Position numbers and translations under genes: made by a program. Below, one piece after another: positions 35,001 through 47,308 of a stretch of 64,000 nt of DNA (the first letter of the stretch is position 1; each line of letters starts with the position of its first letter). Source of the DNA: Zygnema cylindricum (taxonomy: Eukaryota > Streptophyta > Zygnematophyceae > Zygnematales > Zygnemataceae); the NCBI GenBank assembly GCA_037447655.1, contig JBBHKE010001989.1:1-64000 (forward strand), in the 5' to 3' direction. The notes beneath the pieces are model-generated. The model was not told where the DNA came from. It saw only the letters and a list, made by a program, of their open reading frames with translations, and searched no databases.

Positions 35001-37456
35001 CCTCCACGTGTCTCCCTAAACCAAAATAGCATTATAATTTTTAATTCCCCATTTACACACAATTCCGTTACTTTTAACGATGGGCAGTGTACCTTCTTCT
35101 AGCCCATGACTTCTTCCCTGCTGCTAAACTAACACAATGTGACCTAAATGACAGAGAACAATATTGCGACAAACCTAAAATGGAGAACTGCGGAATTAAT
35201 CTAGTGACAGACTGCCAATGCAGCTCAAGATCACACTAGATCAACACATAGGTCTTGTTCAGAATTGTCTTTACTCCAAAACAAGATATATTCCAAAAAT
35301 TATGCGAAAGTTGAAAATGCAAATCATCCAGAACTACAACATGAGATCATCCTTTGGAGATGAGTAATGCCATGAAAGGACATCATGGCAAGAACATAGA
35401 GCTGAACCTGTTTGTCCTTATGAATTAATCGAAGAGGCGATTTGTGAGAGCATGCATGACTGAATATGATCAAAATTACAATAAAAGATGCATTTTGTTA
35501 CGAGTAAAAACTGGACGCCTCCCTATGACTTGGGTTAATAGTGAACTCGAAAATAACCTAGCATGTGCACTGACATGTGCACAGAAGAGAGATCCACTAC
35601 ATGAAGCATAACAAAGAAACGCCTTTCTCAAAGTCACACGTAAACCCTTTTCTTGCCTTCTTGTGTGTGTCACCTTCTTCTTAATCTGCCAGTCTTTCTC
35701 TTAATTCACCCTATCTACGAGAAGGAAAAGGAAAAGAATAGGAGCAGGAGACTAACGGCAGATAGAGAGAGAAAGAGAAAAACAAGGGTTAAGAGTTTAC
35801 AAAGCTGCGCTCACCTGAATTATTCCTTTTACTCGCCATACACCTCCTTTCTGCACTACCACATCCTTTTCTTGCGGATATCTCATTTTCAGCTCCTGTC
35901 GAATTGCCTGGTAATTTGCATTATGATCTACAGAAAGCTGTACAGCGGTCATAATACCACTACCCTTTCTGTGTGTACCTAGTACAGCTCGAGAGTCTCC
36001 CAATGATGCTACATAAAGTGTTTCTCCAGAAACGACTCCCACTAAGCTGCAAGTTCCTACAGCTGCCATCTGAGGGTCCAACTTCCAACTCCCTCTTACC
36101 ACCTCCAAAAATTCAGCTTCTATGTCAGCGTAAGCTTTTCGGATAACATCTACAGACATAACTCCACCAGCATCTTCCAAAACTCCTGAAGCACAACAGA
36201 TCGAGGAAAGAAAGAACATCAGGTACTAACACTCGAAACTTCCAACACACAAAACACACAAAAAAAAGATGGCAAAATGGCATCAAAGACAACCAGTGAA
36301 CAAAGTTACCCTACAACCAGTGAACAAAGTTACCCTACACACGGCAGACTGGCTTGGAACGCCTTGGCAGACAGCGTTTCAGTACGCTACGGTCTGCCCA
36401 ATTCTGGGTAGCTCGAATTAGACGCCCTCGGCAGACTCACTGGACTTGCCAGTTTTTACTGGGCTCGTCTTTTGTATGTTTAAGGTTTAGGCTTCTCATT
36501 AAATAACACTAAAAAATAAACTCCAAAAAGAAGCAGTCTCCAACAAGAAGTATGGTTTGCACATAATACTGTAACGATACATGCAATTTCCTGACCAGCC
36601 TATCCAAAAATGCTTCTATTGAAATTGGTTATCAGCTCTTAAATAACCAAACGGCTAGTTGACATACTCTGAAGCTGGTGATAAAGTCTCTCATTGACAA
36701 ATTTTGCTGCTTGGTGGCCTCCGTGACCATCATGTATTCCGATAAAAGTATTCGAAGAGATGCTTTCCACTTGCGCCTGATCTTCAAGGATAGCATTCGC
36801 CTGCACTACAGCAAATGAAAATTCTCCTGCAAAAACAACAATAACAATCAAAATGATGCCAAGAATGACAGCACAATCATTGGTTATCTCTGTCCTCCAT
36901 GCCATTCACACTATAGGCTCCACTGTACGGTTTTGTGCAACAAGCACACCCAATTTTTCCAGAGAAAAATCATCAAACTTTAACATTAACGTTCTTGTAC
37001 ATAAACGTGAACCACCTGATGGAATTCACAAATCGTATGACAATGGAAGTAATCGGTAATATGAAAGGAAAAAGAACAAGGATCGGTGTAGCTTGCTGAA
37101 TTTCTCAGTGTTCAGCAAAAAGAAGGACTAATAAATGGTCTAGCACATACACCCTAGTCCTCACACAGCTTTAGGTTTTGAGGAAACCACTGAAAAACCA
37201 GGCATTCACATAGACACATGGCTACCAGTCAAATACTGCTTCCGAGTTCAGTTTTCAACATGATAGCAGCAGAAAATGCAACCTTTGAACAGCATTTTTG
37301 CATATCCTTGCCTGAGGAGATTCTGCTTAGAGGCATGTGCCAAAGTTTGTCATCTTTCATGCCAAGGTTTTGAGATTCGGATATTTGTGCAGGAACGTCC
37401 TTTGAATCTCGCCCATTTTTTGCAGCTGCATCACAAAGAATACCCCAAACAGTCAT
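32032..37456 (-). CDS. Protein phosphatase 2C, plant clade D type (381 aa, 5 exons)
   Basis: Minus-strand exons: 37456-37312, 36826-36668, 36185-35815, 33436-33200, 32265-32032. Phases agree and the total is 1146 bp including TGA. PP2C enzymes are Mn/Mg-dependent Ser/Thr phosphatases. Visible motifs are GEFSFAVVQANAILEDQ (residues 49-65, a clade-D signature after an LW-containing N-terminus), IHDGHGGH (metal-binding D81/G82), ASLGDSRAVLG, VSRAIGDVYL (D232), FASDGLWEH (D283) and HDDISVIVF (D342/D343). All metal-binding aspartates expected of an active enzyme are present. The family pattern GTCSLVGVV is kept, with Thr for the usual Ser/Cys. Known clade-D members act on the plasma-membrane H+-ATPase and are inhibited by SAUR proteins; that role here is by family only. 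Intron 1 has a GC donor. The ATG is chosen because length and N-terminal pattern fit the family. Introns are long (up to 2.4 kb). Confidence 0.88.
33437..35814 (-). other. Intron 3 of the PP2C gene (2.4 kb)
   Basis: Borders are GTGAGC at the 5' end (minus, 35814) and TTTTGCAG at the 3' end (33437). No mobile-element protein, RNA gene or clear repeat was recognised inside. Short frames in it have no domain features. Confidence 0.6.
36291..36338. repeat. 24-bp perfect tandem duplication in PP2C intron 2
   Basis: AACCAGTGAACAAAGTTACC plus CTAC occurs twice in a row (36291 and 36315). The copies are identical, so it is recent. Confidence 0.9.
36827..37311 (-). other. GC-AG intron (intron 1 of the PP2C gene)
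   Basis: On the minus strand the donor is CCTCAG|GCAAGG and the acceptor is TTTTTGCAG|GAGA. The join makes the codon GGA and the sequence ISSG-EFSFAVVQAN, which fits the clade-D family. No GT near the donor keeps the frame. Confidence 0.65.
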
Positions 37457-38737
37457 ATAGGTCGCTGTGGATAAACTTCATGTCAAGAAAAGACAAGTAT
37501 ATCTTCGTAGAAATCAATTGAAGTTGCCGTGAATAATTAAAAACAGTCAGTACAGTGCTGATGGGCCATAATGCCCAGTGTGGTTGAAACCGAACAAGCT
37601 GTTTCAGAAAACAAGAAATGATTCATATGCAAAAAATTGAGAAATATTGGACAGAAGTGTCGCCTGACGTCTGATAAACACAGTTCATATATTCATGCAC
37701 ACTTAAAACAACATCAGTTCACTAACCAGGATTGAAACTCACGTATATGAGTGTGTTCTTTTTTTTTTGCACGGAAGCACGATGAAAACATTTTAAGCAT
37801 GTTCACAATGTAGGTTCATATGAGCACCTCAGAATGATCTGCACCAAAATAACAGCGAGTCAATACCTGGTGGAGAAGGCAAACACATGAAGCACAAATC
37901 ATCATGACTAACAAATTATCATGACACTACAGTTCCAGAAGTTCGTTAACAGTTACGAGTAGCCTAAAGAAGGGCAAATAATTAACAAACATAACCTCAA
38001 GAACGTGAGATTAGAGCACCAGCTGAAATAATCAAAAGATGACACTTGAAAACACTAATGCCATTCATGCAACCATCCAATTCACCACCCATGCAAAAAG
38101 TCCTCAAAATTCCTAGTTATTCAAGTAAGCTAAATCCAAAATGTAAACCATAAGCATACAATTTTTTTTAAGAAACGTCAAAAGCAGCATGAAGGTTGAT
38201 CATGCGTTGAATGGCTGCCAGGTAAAGCTGAAAAATAATGCTATCCTTCCAAGACATTCAGAACCATCAAGAATAAGCGCTTAAACACAAGTAGTTGTTC
38301 ACATGTTTCCCAAATCCTTGACATGGCGTGAAAACTAAGGCACATTGTTGGAAGAGCCACTAAGAAGAACAGCGTAAATGGGAAAATTATGGCAAATTAG
38401 GGCACATTCATAGTGAACAAGCCTACCAACGCAGTCTTTCATGTACTCTAAGGAGCTCACGACAATTCAGCATGGTAACAAGTTCGACAAATAGACATTA
38501 CTGAAAACTCTCATGAGATGCTTGTCTTATCATATCATATGCCATTAACCAACATCAAAAATCCCTGTAAAAATGTCCTAAAATTTCTGAAAAATGCTGA
38601 TTGTGTGAAGCCGCGCAGAAGTGGACAGCTTAAAGAAACGAGACAAGTAACTTTTTGGAGAAGTATGCCAGAAATCCTATCTAATACCTACAATGCAGAA
38701 TGGTGGAAAATGCAAACCAAATGCCACCACTATTTAA
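37457..38737 (-). other. Upstream region of the PP2C gene
   Basis: Presumed promoter and 5' UTR of the PP2C gene. No TATA box can be chosen with confidence among many AT-rich stretches. No coding segment is supported. Confidence 0.4.
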
Positions 38738-38911
38738 GGGTAATTACACATAACGCGATTACTGGCGTTACTGACCAGTAATCACAGCAATCGTACAAAA
38801 GCTTTCCGTTTTTTCTGTACGATCACGGCAATTACTGGCCAAAACGCCAGTTATTGTATAAGTCTAGTTACCATACTAGCTACACCAGTAATCTGCTATG
38901 TGTAATTACCC
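38738..38911. mobile_element. 174-bp MITE with 15-bp perfect TIR
   Basis: GGGTAATTACACATA (38738-38752) is inverted as TATGTGTAATTACCC (38897-38911). Similarity extends inward (GATTACTGG / CCAGTAATC). Flanks are TAA on the left and TAC on the right, so a TAA target duplication may have one change. The GGGTAA terminus resembles TIR element 1 (GGGTAACC). It lies about 1.3 kb upstream of the PP2C start. Confidence 0.75.
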
Positions 38912-39655
38912 TACCAGCTAAAAATTATCGACCAAAACTCTGAAAAATGTAAACTATAATAATGGAGTATCTGAATGATCTGCAGTCAGGTGTGCAGGAA
39001 TGCACAGAGCAAAATGATATAGAAGATACCTTTACAATGTATGCTGTAAGTAAATATACGAAAGTATCGGCAACCATTGAAAAAGAGAAAAACCGTTATT
39101 CATACTTATATGATTGGTACTGAGATCAACAACTTTCCTGGATTGCTAATAATATCTGATTAATTGCCAAGGTTTACAAAACCGTATTGTGTCACATGGA
39201 GGAAAAATCAGCTTCCGTCAGCCTCCATACAAACAGTGTTAACGATTAGAGAAGAAAGAAAGAAGGAAGATATAGAGGGAGCAAGAGATAGCAAAAAACT
39301 TTGAGCGAACAGTTTAAGTTAATCGGAAGTGCTAAAAGACCTGATAATAACCATGGCTGCTTATGATTAAGCATTGTCAAATGTTGCATTTCCGTCCTAA
39401 CGCGGTAATCCAAGTTACCTTCACAAACCCTAGGCAAAACCGGAAAAAAGAAAGGGAAACGTACCAAGAAAATAGCAATTTCTCGCCCGTTGAGAGAAAA
39501 ACAATATCGGTAGAGCAGAAAAGAAGACAAATGACGGCGCCGTTTCCGTGTGCCTTCCCCAAATAGAGGCTTGGGGGGAAGCCGTGTGAACTCATTCAAA
39601 ATAAAGTACAGGTCGTACATAATAGTACGGCATGGTAGAGTGTACGAAACCGCGT
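38912..39655. other. Intergenic, nothing recognised
   Basis: AT-rich upstream DNA. A frame on the minus strand near 39246-39689 has no ATG-initiated domain and low-complexity ends. It is not called. Confidence 0.4.
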
Positions 39656-40190
39656 GAATTTGTACAGAGACTAGGTGAGTACGCGTCAAGAAATAACGGT
39701 GAAAGTACTACCGTGACACCTGGTGGCCAAACCCATGTGCCAATTTGTTCCATATTTTTGAACAGAATATAAGATACTTGTGGCGCAGAACCAATCAAAT
39801 TGCAATGTTTACACTTCGACCTAAGGGAAATGTCGGCTGTAAGGAGTGGCCTTAGTTTGGCTGTCGTATATAATAATGGTAACAGAGAAAAAAAACCAGA
39901 CCTGCATTACAATATTGTACAGTTGAATTTGTACAGAGACTAGGTGAGTACGCGTCAAGAAATAACGGTGAAAGTACTACCGTGACACCTGGTGGCCAAA
40001 CCCATGTGCCAATTTGTTCCATATTTTTGAACAGAATATAAGATACTTGTCGCGCAGAACCAATCAAATTGCAATGTTTACACTTCGACCTAAAGGAAAT
40101 GTCGGAACTAAAGGAGTGACCTTAGTTTGGCTGTCGTATATAATAATGGTAACAGAGAAGAAAGACCAGACCTGCATTACAATACTGCAA
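39656..40190. repeat. 269-bp tandem duplication
   Basis: GAATTTGTACAGAGACTAGG begins at 39656 and at 39925. The copies are nearly identical for about 260 bases. Differences include GTGGCGCAG versus GTCGCGCAG and a short indel near 39835/40105. The segment ends in a CTGCATTACAATA block in both copies. No coding role was recognised. Confidence 0.9.
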
Positions 40191-42639
40191 ACAAGTGCAG
40201 TTCAGCCACGTCTACACTGGGGCATTGATATGAAAGTTTTTTAAAAGTGAACACGATAAAAAAATGCTAAAAGTTCTCTCCTAAAATTTTTCACTGTCAT
40301 TGAAAGCAAAGGTTTGTTTTTCGACTTTATCTTCAATATATTTTTTTTCCTTCCCGGGATCGTGAGATGTGACATCGTCCTAAATTTAGGAACCACAACC
40401 GACATTTCTACTTGTACGATTCACACGTGCTAATCTTTTTTGTTGTTCACATCCCTAACGGAAAAGTGAGGCTGAATTTTCAAAAAGTGCTCGCTTGTCG
40501 GTTAACTTTTTGCGCCAACGAAGGGCTGAAAGATTTGATCATTTTCTCAAAGTACATTGGGACCACGTATGCAAATTATAAAACGTCTTTGGATTTTTGC
40601 GTTACAACTTGTAAGTTATAGCAGAACGGTGTTTGTTATGGTGTAGAACGTTCCGTACATGCAGTTTCGAAAACAAAATGGCAGATGTGCAACAGTGCGA
40701 TAGTTGTGTGCAGCAAATACCATAGCGTAAACCTTGAACGTCGATTTTCCCACGTAGACTTGTTTTAAGATTTTCAAGCTCATTCCTTATTGGTTTAAAT
40801 TGGCGAATCTTCCAACTCTATGTAACTTTGCTAGAATCCAAAGAGGTACATACAACGAAAATGTTACGTAGCACAGGAGATTCTCCGATCGTTTTGGAAA
40901 AAGTATAAAAAGGCTTCGCAACCGTCGATCAAAAACCACGTGAACGTTCGAAGTTACCGATGAACATCTAGAAAATGTAAAGGGTTACAGAAGTACAGAA
41001 CTATGCAACGTCACGTGAACATTTGAATTTACAGAATAATATCTGGCAAGTCGCCGTGATTCGCAACCGTAGATCAAACGTGACCATGACATTTGACGTC
41101 ATCGATTGATATTTGGCGGATCAATATGACGGTCATGTCGGACTTCACGTAAAAGATAAAAGACACTGCAAATGATTGCAAACGGCGTATATTGCCAGAT
41201 CGCACAGAAATGTACCGGGAATTACAAGAGCAAAGGACAAACGCGGAATCTGTATTGGCGTGGATGGTTTACGCGTGAGCTGCACGTTTTGTGGATTCGG
41301 TTTTTTTACGCCCATGGATGGTGATACGACCCTACGCGGAGGGACGGGTATTAAGACCTTTGGGTTACGGTTCAGCTAAGCGCCCCGAATTCAGGACACT
41401 TTTGTTGTTGTTTTGCTTTAGCGGGTTTACATGGAAGGGTGCACTACATTCGATGTATACGGAAAATGTCCCATTCAATATATTAAATCACTTCAAACGT
41501 ATGTTTGCCTCCTTTCAATGCACCCATCTTTCTACGTACTCATATATTCCTTAACATCAACACTAATAGCATTGTTTTTTACATTGATTCACATTTAATC
41601 TAGTTCCCCTTTTCGTTTTTGGCCCTGATTTTACTACTCTTTCAACAAGACCTAATCCACGCTACTTATTTCCATATTCATTTTATATGTTCAAAAAACG
41701 TTTGCACTTGTTATGCAATGAAATAGATTAAGTGGTATGGCTGGAAGGAAAATGTTTTTCAAAAACTAGTCTTCGTGCACAGCCAATTGTATTGGAATTG
41801 AAAAATCGATGAAAATATTGACAACCCTCGTACGCGTTGAAATCATATATTAATCCATTTATTCTAGTAGACACTATGCAAAAAAAAAAAACTACTTTGT
41901 TGCCTCGCAAGTCCCAAAATAATAAAAACAGAGGCGGCGCACTCACAAACACCAAAAATTACCACAATAAAAAGTTATCGAATACAAGTGTCATTCAAAA
42001 AAAGGCTCAGTTTTGGATACCGATTTGAAATTGGAGAAGAGTAGATAACATTCTAATACTCCCTCACCTAATTGAAAGATGTTAAGTATACATTTTCGAC
42101 TGTTTATTTCAACAATGTGCGGTAAGCGAATAATAAAAAGGTTTAGAGGTCTTTTAGTGCAACCTTCTAGTTGTTTTTTACCATCGACATGTGTCACTTG
42201 CCCTTCCTTAAGCTTAAGTTCGACCTCTTTCGATAGAGCACGGTGTAGACGGGTCGTTCAAGATCTTCTATCAACAAACACATGCACCACTTTCGAGTTG
42301 TGGACTTTAGTTTGTCAAGGTCGTTGATACTCTTATAGTGTAAGTTTTTTATCTTGGGCATTGTCATTTTCACTAGTTCAATAATGTGGATACTTGTCTT
42401 AGTTATCGTTTGTAAATACTTGTTTTAATTAGCATTTTATTGTGTTTTAAATGAGCCTTTTTCCTTTCGATTGTTGCAATTTTTATTTTTTTCTCCCTTT
42501 GGTACCCATATGTTTTTCCCATAACAAATTTTGAAATATAGTTTTTATACTTATGAGAGAATGTACAACTTGAATTGGTACTAATGTTAATAACACTATA
42601 CACGCGCCCTTCAATTAAGACCTTTAAACTTAAAATAGA
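40191..42639. other. Intergenic DNA without recognised genes
   Basis: I see no conserved domain, RNA gene or strong repeat. Short frames such as 41176-41379 and 42079-42327 lack any family feature. Phrases of the form CAACCGTMGATCAAA near 40919-40934 and 41058-41078, next to CGTGAACRTT, recur but are too short to define a unit. Confidence 0.45.
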
Positions 42640-43028
42640 AAGAAATTATACCATCCAAACTGCGATGGGTAAACCATGAAATGGAAAAGAAATCGCTAAC
42701 ATTAAAGGCTACGGTTAGAAAATCGAAAAGTATGAACAAAAACTACAAAAGTTAAACAACATTACGAGCCCAACATTGCAACCATACAAATACCAAAACC
42801 AAACTACAAGAGCACTAGAAATCACGCTATATGCGAACTCTAAATAACAAAATGGGTATAGCACCAAAACCTAAAACAAGTCCACACTAAAGGTCGAAAC
42901 AGCAAATATCATCGACTGCATTAGGTGGCGTGGAGGCAAATTCGTCAGTCCACAACCATCAATCACCACCGAGCTTTATCGACAAGGGTCGATGCTTGAG
43001 ACCGTTAAAAGGCGACAAAGATATGTTG
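42640..43028 (-). mobile_element. 3' part of a decayed non-LTR element, split by the gypsy insertion
   Basis: Reading leftwards from the gypsy edge, the minus strand CAACATATCTTTGTC resembles CAACGCTTATCTGTG of the plus copy (18096-18110), which follows directly the segment found on the other side of the gypsy element. Near 42660 the minus strand has CATGGTTTACCCATCGC, a decayed form of the terminal hairpin. Similarity is weak in between. Confidence 0.5.
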
Positions 43029-43998
43029 TGTAACATGATCTTCTACCGACACAAAAAATCCCATTACTACAAACAATTCCAACCACACATTCCACACATT
43101 GGAAAATACACATCCACATTTGACAACACTCACATAAGGATAAACTTTAAATTAGAAGAAGCTTCTGTCCACATAACATTAGCTTGGTCTCTTGCCCTCG
43201 TGGCTCAACCCTTCTTATTAAAGTGTTTTCCACTACTCTCCACTCTTAATAATTCTATCTCTTAACTACTAAAACACTATTTAGTTAGTAAGAGATTTCA
43301 ATGCAAAAATGCCTTTTCTCCAATTTGGTATTAATTGCTCAGGACCAAGATCAGCCGAAATTTCCACAAACTTTTCTCAAAGGAAAAGATGTCTACTCTC
43401 CTCTTACACTTCCCCATTTATCCATCATCCCCCTGGACTAGCCAGGCCAGAGTCAAAGCTCCGTTAGAACAGGCTTTTACCTGGGCCAATCATTGATCAG
43501 CAAGGACTCGGACTGACCAATGGAAAAACGTGCGAAATCTCTTACTAACTACTAAGCACTTTATTAACCAATCAAACGCTACGTTTCACTACGTAACATT
43601 TACGTGCAAAAGCGCGCGCCAAGCGAAACGCAACTTCGCACGATCGTGCGTCACAAATTTCGCACGCGAAACTTCCTACGAAATTCCCTTAAGTGAAAGT
43701 GACGTTCGTACTAAAAATTGTACGAAACGAAATACCATGCATACTGAACGTTTTATTAGAACTTTATGAAAATTTCACGCAAAATTTTGGTACCAATTTG
43801 ACCCTTAACCCGTTTCAATGATACCCAACTGTTATTTAGACCTCGCACTGCCACCTAAGTACACCCATAGCTATAACTTTTGAAATATAACTCCAAATCG
43901 TGTGATTCTTTCGCGAACGTCTACCAAATTTAGTAATCTATAATCATAACTCCTAAATACCCTTTTATAAACAAGTTTGATCCGCTATTACTGTTACA
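43029..43998 (-). repeat. 3' LTR of the gypsy element
   Basis: 970 bp, direct repeat of 49794-50764. Differences are scattered substitutions and small indels, denser in the first 60 bases. It contains the duplicated CGTACGAAACGAA and CACGATCGTGCG-type blocks seen in both LTRs. Confidence 0.95.
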
Positions 43999-44011
43999 TC
44001 ATCCCCTCCTT
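43999..44011 (-). promoter_or_regulatory. Polypurine tract next to the 3' LTR
   Basis: The minus strand reads AAGGAGGGGATGA directly before the LTR start. This is the expected plus-strand primer site for a retrotransposon. Confidence 0.75.
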
Positions 44012-44047
44012 ATTTTTAACTGCCCTCAGTTAAAACATCTTTAATTC

Positions 44048-44542
44048 TCAAGACGGGACCTCTATATTATTGTCTCTCCAATACCTCTGTAAAAATTCAG
44101 AATTTTTATCCTCTAAAGTCAACTCATCTTCAGGCCTTCCTAGATAATGCACTTGCCAGAATATAGTATCGCCGACCTTGAACCGTTGACCAACCCAATC
44201 TATTACCCATCTGTGGACTTCAGGTTCTATAATTATTGAGGGATCCAATTCCAATTCTCCTTCGGTTGGTCGAAGATTCGCTGGTTTCAATTGGCTGATG
44301 TGTATCACTGGATGAATTTTTGTTGACGGCGGAAAGTCCAATTTGGCAGCAACTGACGATATCATCTCGATTACAGTAAATGGTCCAATGTACTTAGGAG
44401 CAAATTTCCCCGTAGGATCCGATTGTCCCTCGATCTTGCACCTGTAATGAGTTGTAGAAAGCCAAACCTTATCACCTGTGCGTAACACCCAATCACCCCA
44501 TTTGCGGTTAGCATTTAATTCTTGCCTCCTTTGTGCCTCCAC
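44048..44542 (-). pseudogene. Gypsy integrase C-terminus with GPY/F motif and chromodomain
   Basis: The frame has GDKVWLSTTHYR, then FAPKYIGPFTVIEMI (GPY/F module), HPVIHISQLKPA, and a C-terminal part with FWQVHYLGRPEDELTLEDK. The last fits the chromodomain pattern YLVKWKGY...E.TWE, with Gln/His for the usual Lys/Trp. Chromodomains direct integration into methylated-histone chromatin in this group (family knowledge). Aromatic cage positions are partly altered. Confidence 0.8.
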
Positions 44543-44713
44543 TAATGCATCACGGACAGTTCTCCAAACTGTTTGAATGTATTCCCAAAACTCTGTTCCA
44601 GAACCTTTATTCTCTTGAGTGACCCCTGTTATTAAGTCTAATGCTTCTCTACGTTGGTATCCGTATGCAACTTTAAATGGTGAGAATCCTGTACTAGCAT
44701 GTTTACATGAATT

Positions 44714-45532
44714 CTATGCAAATTCCATTAATGGCAGTTTAGATTCCCATGTGTTCTGAACTCCACTACAAACAGTCCAAAGCATTTCCTCTAGTGTACG
44801 GTTCATCCTTTCTGTCTGTCCATCTGTCTGAGGATGATAAGCGGTACTCATTTTCAATTCAGTGCCTAAATTTTGCTGTAATTCTTTCCAAAAAGAAGAC
44901 GTAAATTTAAAATCTCTATCACTGACAACAGATAGAGGGACTCCATGATGTCTGACCACGTTGTCAAAATATAACTTTGCAATATCTAGAACTGAATGAG
45001 TGGCTTTGCAAGGGATAAAGATTGCCATTTTACTGAATCTATCAACTACGACCATGATACTCTCATTTCTTGTAGATGTAGCTGGCAACCTGACAATAAA
45101 ATCCATAGTGACAGATTCCCATGGTCTTTCAAAGATATCCAACGGTTTTAAATGACCCATAGGTTTTTGGTTACTAGGTTTGCTCTGCTAGCAAAGGACA
45201 CAACTTTCCACGTGTTTCGACACCCCTTTTGCCATCCCGGGCCAAAACAATCTACACTGCAAGCGGCTTAGAGTTTTATCTCGACCTAGATGTCCTAAAT
45301 GCTCATGAGTTTTTTGAAAAAGTTGTTTTCTTAAGTCTCCCACTTCAGGAATGCATAATCTATCCCCTATTTGCAGATACAATAAACCGTCCTCTAGTCT
45401 GAAGTTTTTGACATGCCTCTCATTCAATGGGTCAGAATTCCCTCCCGAAATGTTTTTGCAAATCACAGCAAAATATGGATCTTTATCATAACCATTTCTA
45501 ACAGCATCTAAAAACAATTCATCTTGTACCAT
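44714..45532 (-). pseudogene. Gypsy integrase, zinc-binding and catalytic core
   Basis: 45532-45188 has the HHCC zinc domain (HEHLGHLG...CVLC). 45160-44714 has the core with TMDFIVRLP, VVSDRDFKFTS and GQTERMNRTL, so the D,D-35-E triad is complete. A stop lies between the two parts (about 45185) and another break lies at 44714-44542. Confidence 0.85.
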
Positions 45533-45570
45533 AACACTTATTTCAAAACATCTACTTAAAGGATCTGCGA

Positions 45571-45912
45571 CTACATTTGTCTTCCCGGAATATGTTTGAC
45601 ATTAAATTTGAAATATGCCAATTTTTGCATCCACCTAACCTGTCTGCCAGTCATAATCTGTGCATCGCTTAATCTTTGTAGATAAGAAAGTGCTTTATTA
45701 TCACAGTGAACCGTAAATTCTTTATTATGCAAATAACAACGCCATTTCACCAATGCATGTACAATTGCCAGTAATTCCTTTTCTTGTGTTGGATAATTCC
45801 TTTCAGCATCATTGAATTTCCTGGACTCAAAAGCAATAGGATGAAAGTGTTTACCAACTTTTTGACTTATGACTGCACCCAGACCTTTATCAGATGCATG
45901 TGTAGTGATCAA
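45571..45912 (-). pseudogene. Gypsy RNase H domain with Asp-to-His change
   Basis: The frame has ITTHASDKGLGAVI where the family has TDAS; the first catalytic Asp is replaced by His (codon CAT). Downstream YPTQEKELLAIVHAL (the Glu motif) and VHCDNKALSYLQ are kept, and the domain ends in FNVKHIPGRQM. It is part of pol and broken from RT by a frame change at about 45910. Confidence 0.85.
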
Positions 45913-47064
45913 AACTTCAAATTCTCCAGCAGGGTCGAATACACCAATGTAGGGGCAGAGGTCAACTTCCCTTTTAGTTCCTCGAATGCTCTCTCTTGAT
46001 CAGCTCCCCACACAAACGTCTCCTTTTCCCGAAGTAAATCCGTCAAAGGTGCGGCGATCATACTGAAGTTCTTGATAAATTTCCTGTAGTCAGTGGCCAA
46101 TCCCAAAAATGATCTAACTTCCGTGACATTAGTAGGTTGCTTCCAATTTTGGATTGCAGTGATTTTGGATGGATTTGTTTTAACACCTTCCCCACTAACT
46201 ATATGTCCCAAAAATAATTGTTCAATTTTAAAAAAGCTGGATTGTGACAATTTTCCGTATAATTTTCTTTCTTTTAACCTTTCCAACACTTTTCTTAAAT
46301 GAATTACATGTTGTTCTTTAGATTCACTGTAAATTAGAATATCATCAATAAACACCTGAACAAACTCATCTATGTAATCAGAAAAAGTTTGGTTCATTAA
46401 TCTTTGGTAAGTAGGCGGTGCATTCGTTAAGCCGAATGGCATCACTATCCATTCAAAATGACCTACCCTAGTCCTGAAAGCAGTTTTATCAACATCCTCA
46501 ATTCTAATTGGCACCTGATTAAAGCCACTACGCAGGTTAATCAAAGAAAATACTTTAGCACCTTTTAAACGATCTATCATATCATAAATTAAAGGTAACC
46601 GATATTTATCCTTCACCGTAATCTTGTTCAGACTACGATAATCGACACACATTCTCAACGTTCCGTCCTTCTTTTTGACGAAGAGAACTGGTGCTCCATA
46701 CGGTGATTTGCTGGGCTGAATATGTCTTTTCTCTAGGAGTTCTTTGATCTGTTTCTTTAACTCCTCTTGCTCAAAGAAACCGTGCTTATAAATTTCCTGT
46801 GACGGGAGGGTTGCAACCAGGTTCAAGGTTAATAACATGTTCCACATCTCGGGAGGGTGGCCTTCTTGAGGGTAAATCACTAGGAAAAACATCTTGAAAT
46901 TCAAAAATCAAATCTTTAACAGCAACATCAGATGTATTAATGTCAGTTACAAAATCGTATTTTAGTTTTTCGAAAGTTTTAGTGGTGTCTGATTTTGGGA
47001 TGACATCAATGTTAGTGTTATCTCCCCCCTTTTCATCAGTAACTGCCTCAGTTACAAACAACAA
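45909..47064 (-). pseudogene. Gypsy reverse transcriptase with motif-A Asp lost
   Basis: Two frames (47064-46786 and 46904-45909) join to an RT with [52 protein letters not shown] and [10 protein letters not shown]. In the family motif A reads IDLRSG; here it is INLRSG (codon AAC), which removes one of three catalytic aspartates. The two of motif C (DD) are intact. Confidence 0.88.
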
Positions 47065-47308
47065 GAAAGCATGATTTGTTTTATCTTTTAAGTGTTTTTT
47101 AAATGTTTAGTAGATATCAAACCTTCTACTCCCAATCTGGTTATGTTATTTATATGATTTCTATGCAATTTCTTGGGAGATAATGCTTGCAAAACCTTCC
47201 AAGCGTTTTCAGACTTCACTTTTAAGGTTTTAATTTCCCAATTAATTTGAGGATTATGTTCTGTTAACCAAGGCTTTCCCAGAATTAGTTCCTCACTTCC
47301 TAAATTCA

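Noticed and set aside
39246-39689. 147-codon minus-strand frame as the first PP2C exon
   Set aside because: It has no clade-D N-terminal pattern. The frame at 37456 joins in phase to exon 2 and reads into GEFSFAVVQAN.
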